DNA from: Actinomycetota bacterium
Lineage (GTDB): Bacteria; Actinomycetota; Actinomycetes; Nanopelagicales; Nanopelagicaceae
Assembly (NCBI GenBank): GCA_009699645.1
Contig: WLNU01000014.1
Coordinates: 1-16,450 of the forward strand
Direction: 5' to 3'
DNA: 16,450 nt
Positions within the stretch are counted from its first letter, which is position 1, and each line of letters starts with the position of its first letter. The notes beneath the pieces are model-generated. The model was not told the origin of the DNA and did not search any database. It worked only from the letters and a program-made list of their open reading frames with translations. Positions 14,993 through 16,450 of the stretch are shown here, one piece after another. A program made the translations under genes and the position numbers.

Positions 14993-15478
14993 GTGACTAC
15001 TGAAAGTTCTGCTTCGGCTGAAGAGTTAGTAGTTGAAGAGGTAGCACCGGAACCTGTCATTGATCCGGTAGCTACTCTCACCAATGATTTACAACGACTT
15101 CAGGCCGAATATGCAAACTATCGAAAGCGCATAGAGCGCGATCGTTTAGTGGCACATGAAATGGCTATCGGCGCAGTTTTAACTGAACTCCTGGCACTCC
15201 TTGATGCCGTTGATCTGGCCGAACAACATGGTGAGGTAACGGGTGGGTTTAAAGCAGTATCTGATCAACTCAATGCGATTACATCGCGCATTGGTCTTGA
15301 AAAATACGGCAGCGAAGGCGAAGCCTTTGATCCACAGATTCACGAAGCGCTGATGCATGAGACATCGATCGATGTGGCAGTGCCAACAGCTACAAAGATT
15401 TTACAGCCCGGATATAAATACAAAGAGCGCATTTTGCGCCCTGCCCGTGTATCCGTGACCGATCCAGCGACAGAGTAA
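14993..15478 (+). CDS. grpE: GrpE nucleotide exchange factor
   Basis: It releases ADP from DnaK and acts as a dimer. The 161 residues comprise an acidic, disordered N-terminus (about 1-28), the long dimerising helix (about 30-65, with LQRLQAEYANYRKRIERDR), a four-helix part and the C-terminal beta wing (GYKYKERILRPARVSV), which contacts the DnaK ATPase domain. It is short compared with most actinobacterial GrpE proteins, mainly at the N-terminus. The GTG at 14993 is the most upstream possible start, because TAA lies immediately before it in frame. No Shine-Dalgarno is seen. A 10-codon reading frame (14964-14996) ends on TGA overlapping this GTG and could bring ribosomes by coupling. dnaJ follows after 6 bp. 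Confidence 0.94.
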   Translation: MTTESSASAEELVVEEVAPEPVIDPVATLTNDLQRLQAEYANYRKRIERDRLVAHEMAIGAVLTELLALLDAVDLAEQHGEVTGGFKAVSDQLNAITSRIGLEKYGSEGEAFDPQIHEALMHETSIDVAVPTATKILQPGYKYKERILRPARVSVTDPATE

Positions 15479-15484
15479 TTTCAC

Positions 15485-16402
15485 ATGGCAGCCAAAGACT
15501 TATATGAGAAGGATTTCTATAAAGTCCTGGGTGTAGATAAAAAAGCTGGTGCCGATGAGATTAAGAAGAAGTACCGCACATTAGCGCGCGAATTACACCC
15601 CGATAAAAATAAGGGTGATGCGGCAAAGGAAGAGAAGTTCAAAGGTATCTCAGAGGCCTATGAGATTTTATCTGATGCTAAAAAACGCGCCGAATACGAT
15701 GAGGCACGTTCACTCTATGAACGTGGTGGCTTTCGCGCACCGATGGGGGGTGGCCAAGCAGGTGGGGATTTCAATGACATTTTTGGCGGCGGTAACCCAC
15801 AAGATATCTTTGCTAATTTATTTGGTGGCGGTCGCCGCGGACCACGTAAAGGCCAGGATTTACAGACCGAGGCCACAATTACATTTCGCGAATCTATTGT
15901 TGGTACGCATTTAGATCTACGTCTTGCCACCGATCGAGGAGCTGCACAAAACATTACGGCTCGTGTACCGGCAGGTGTAAATGATGGCGCAAAGATTCGC
16001 GTTAAAGGCAAGGGAGCGGCCGGAGAGGCTGGCCCAGGTGACTTATTCATCATGTTGCACGTTAAGCCCCATGCAATCTTTGGGCGCAAGGGCGAAAACT
16101 TAACGTTGACTCTGCCAGTTACATTCACCGAAGCGGCACTTGGCGCAGACATAAAAGTTCCGACGATGAGTGGTGATGATGTCACGGTGCGCATAGCCCC
16201 TGGTACATCTAATGGTCGCACACTACGAGTTAAGGGACGCGGAATCACTAAGGGAGCAACGACTGGTGATTTACTTGTCACTGTTGATGTTCAAGTACCA
16301 CAGCGCGTTGATGGTAAAGCGCTAGATGCGTTGAGGGTATTTGCAGAGGAGACTGCGCATGAAGATGTGCGGGCAGATTTAGTAACAAAGGCCAAAGCAT
16401 GA
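15485..16402 (+). CDS. dnaJ: DnaJ-type co-chaperone lacking the zinc-finger domain
   Basis: It delivers substrates to DnaK and stimulates its ATPase. The J domain (about 9-75) has the HPD triad (38-40). A Gly/Phe region follows (about 80-118, with repeated FGGG), then two C-terminal substrate-binding beta domains (about 122-295), here joined directly. The four CxxCxGxG zinc-finger repeats of canonical DnaJ are absent, and the 305-residue protein has no cysteine at all. It is therefore a CbpA-like class B protein, although it sits in the place of DnaJ1 in the HspR operon. There is no sign of a frameshift: the reading frame is clean and both beta domains are intact. Its TGA overlaps the hspR ATG (ATGA). 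Confidence 0.95.
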   Translation: MAAKDLYEKDFYKVLGVDKKAGADEIKKKYRTLARELHPDKNKGDAAKEEKFKGISEAYEILSDAKKRAEYDEARSLYERGGFRAPMGGGQAGGDFNDIFGGGNPQDIFANLFGGGRRGPRKGQDLQTEATITFRESIVGTHLDLRLATDRGAAQNITARVPAGVNDGAKIRVKGKGAAGEAGPGDLFIMLHVKPHAIFGRKGENLTLTLPVTFTEAALGADIKVPTMSGDDVTVRIAPGTSNGRTLRVKGRGITKGATTGDLLVTVDVQVPQRVDGKALDALRVFAEETAHEDVRADLVTKAKA

Positions 16403-16450
16403 GCGATGATGTAAAGAGTGATCAACCAGCCGATGATGCCGCCGTCTATG
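16399..16450 (+). CDS. hspR: HspR heat-shock repressor, 5' end only
   Basis: The ATG overlaps the dnaJ stop as ATGA, the usual sign of coupled translation. Only 17 codons are inside the window: an acidic, polar N-terminus followed by DDAAVY. HspR proteins have a short variable N-terminus leading into a MerR-type DNA-binding domain, so the visible part fits but does not prove the identity. The call rests mainly on position after dnaJ and on the HAIR operator upstream of dnaK, which HspR binds. It is cut by the window edge. Confidence 0.75.
   Translation, partial: MSDDVKSDQPADDAAVY

Noticed and set aside
15715..16281. 188-codon reading frame on the - strand inside dnaJ
   Set aside because: It is fully contained in dnaJ, Pro/Ser/Arg-rich with no recognisable domain; a shadow of the real gene. 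The same holds for - strand frames at 285-698, 2791-3192, 5145-5504 and 10410-10817.

Overview
The window looks like a chromosomal segment of a small-genome, fairly low-GC actinobacterium. Several features point this way: an actinobacterial-type DnaK-GrpE-DnaJ-HspR operon with a HAIR operator, a dCTP deaminase of the bifunctional mycobacterial type, frequent GTG starts, TANNNT -10 boxes placed just upstream of start codons, and very tight gene packing. A freshwater acI/Nanopelagicales-like lineage is my best guess, from gene content and base composition only. No mobile element, CRISPR array, tRNA or rRNA was seen.

Region 1 (1-841) holds the end of the rpsF-ssb-rpsR-rplI ribosomal operon (S18 and L9), closed by a strong hairpin terminator. 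Region 2 (840-4227) is a divergent pair: a choline/ethanolamine-kinase-like phosphotransferase (-) and an 816-residue FAD oxidoreductase/GcvT fusion of the dimethylglycine/sarcosine dehydrogenase family (+). This pair sits between rplI and dnaB, which are adjacent in many Actinobacteria. Region 3 (4228-4503) is the only sizeable non-coding stretch with dense structure. It carries a 12-bp palindrome, a co-directional, roughly helically phased array of DnaA-box-like 9-mers, a perfect GC hairpin and three copies of a 7-mer. It leads into dnaB (4504-5952).

Region 4 (5960-8724, -) is a probable two-gene unit of a 608-residue acyl-CoA dehydrogenase followed by an EamA-type transporter. Region 5 (8825-10899, +) is dcd, lemA and htpX. 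Region 6 (10900-12948, -) is a membrane-anchored iron-sulfur oxidoreductase of the EtfD/Rv0338c type, whose stop codon directly abuts that of htpX. Region 7 (13116-16450, +) is dnaK-grpE-dnaJ and the first 17 codons of hspR, behind a HAIR-type HspR operator.

Two functional themes emerge. First, the dehydrogenase fusion and the acyl-CoA dehydrogenase both belong to families that pass electrons to electron-transfer flavoprotein, and the EtfD-like protein is the type that passes ETF electrons to menaquinone, so the window may encode input and output ends of one ETF-linked route (etfA/B not seen here). Second, the heat-shock operon appears autoregulated by HspR, but its DnaJ lacks the zinc-finger domain and all cysteines. 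The most unusual non-coding signal is the DnaA-box array upstream of dnaB.
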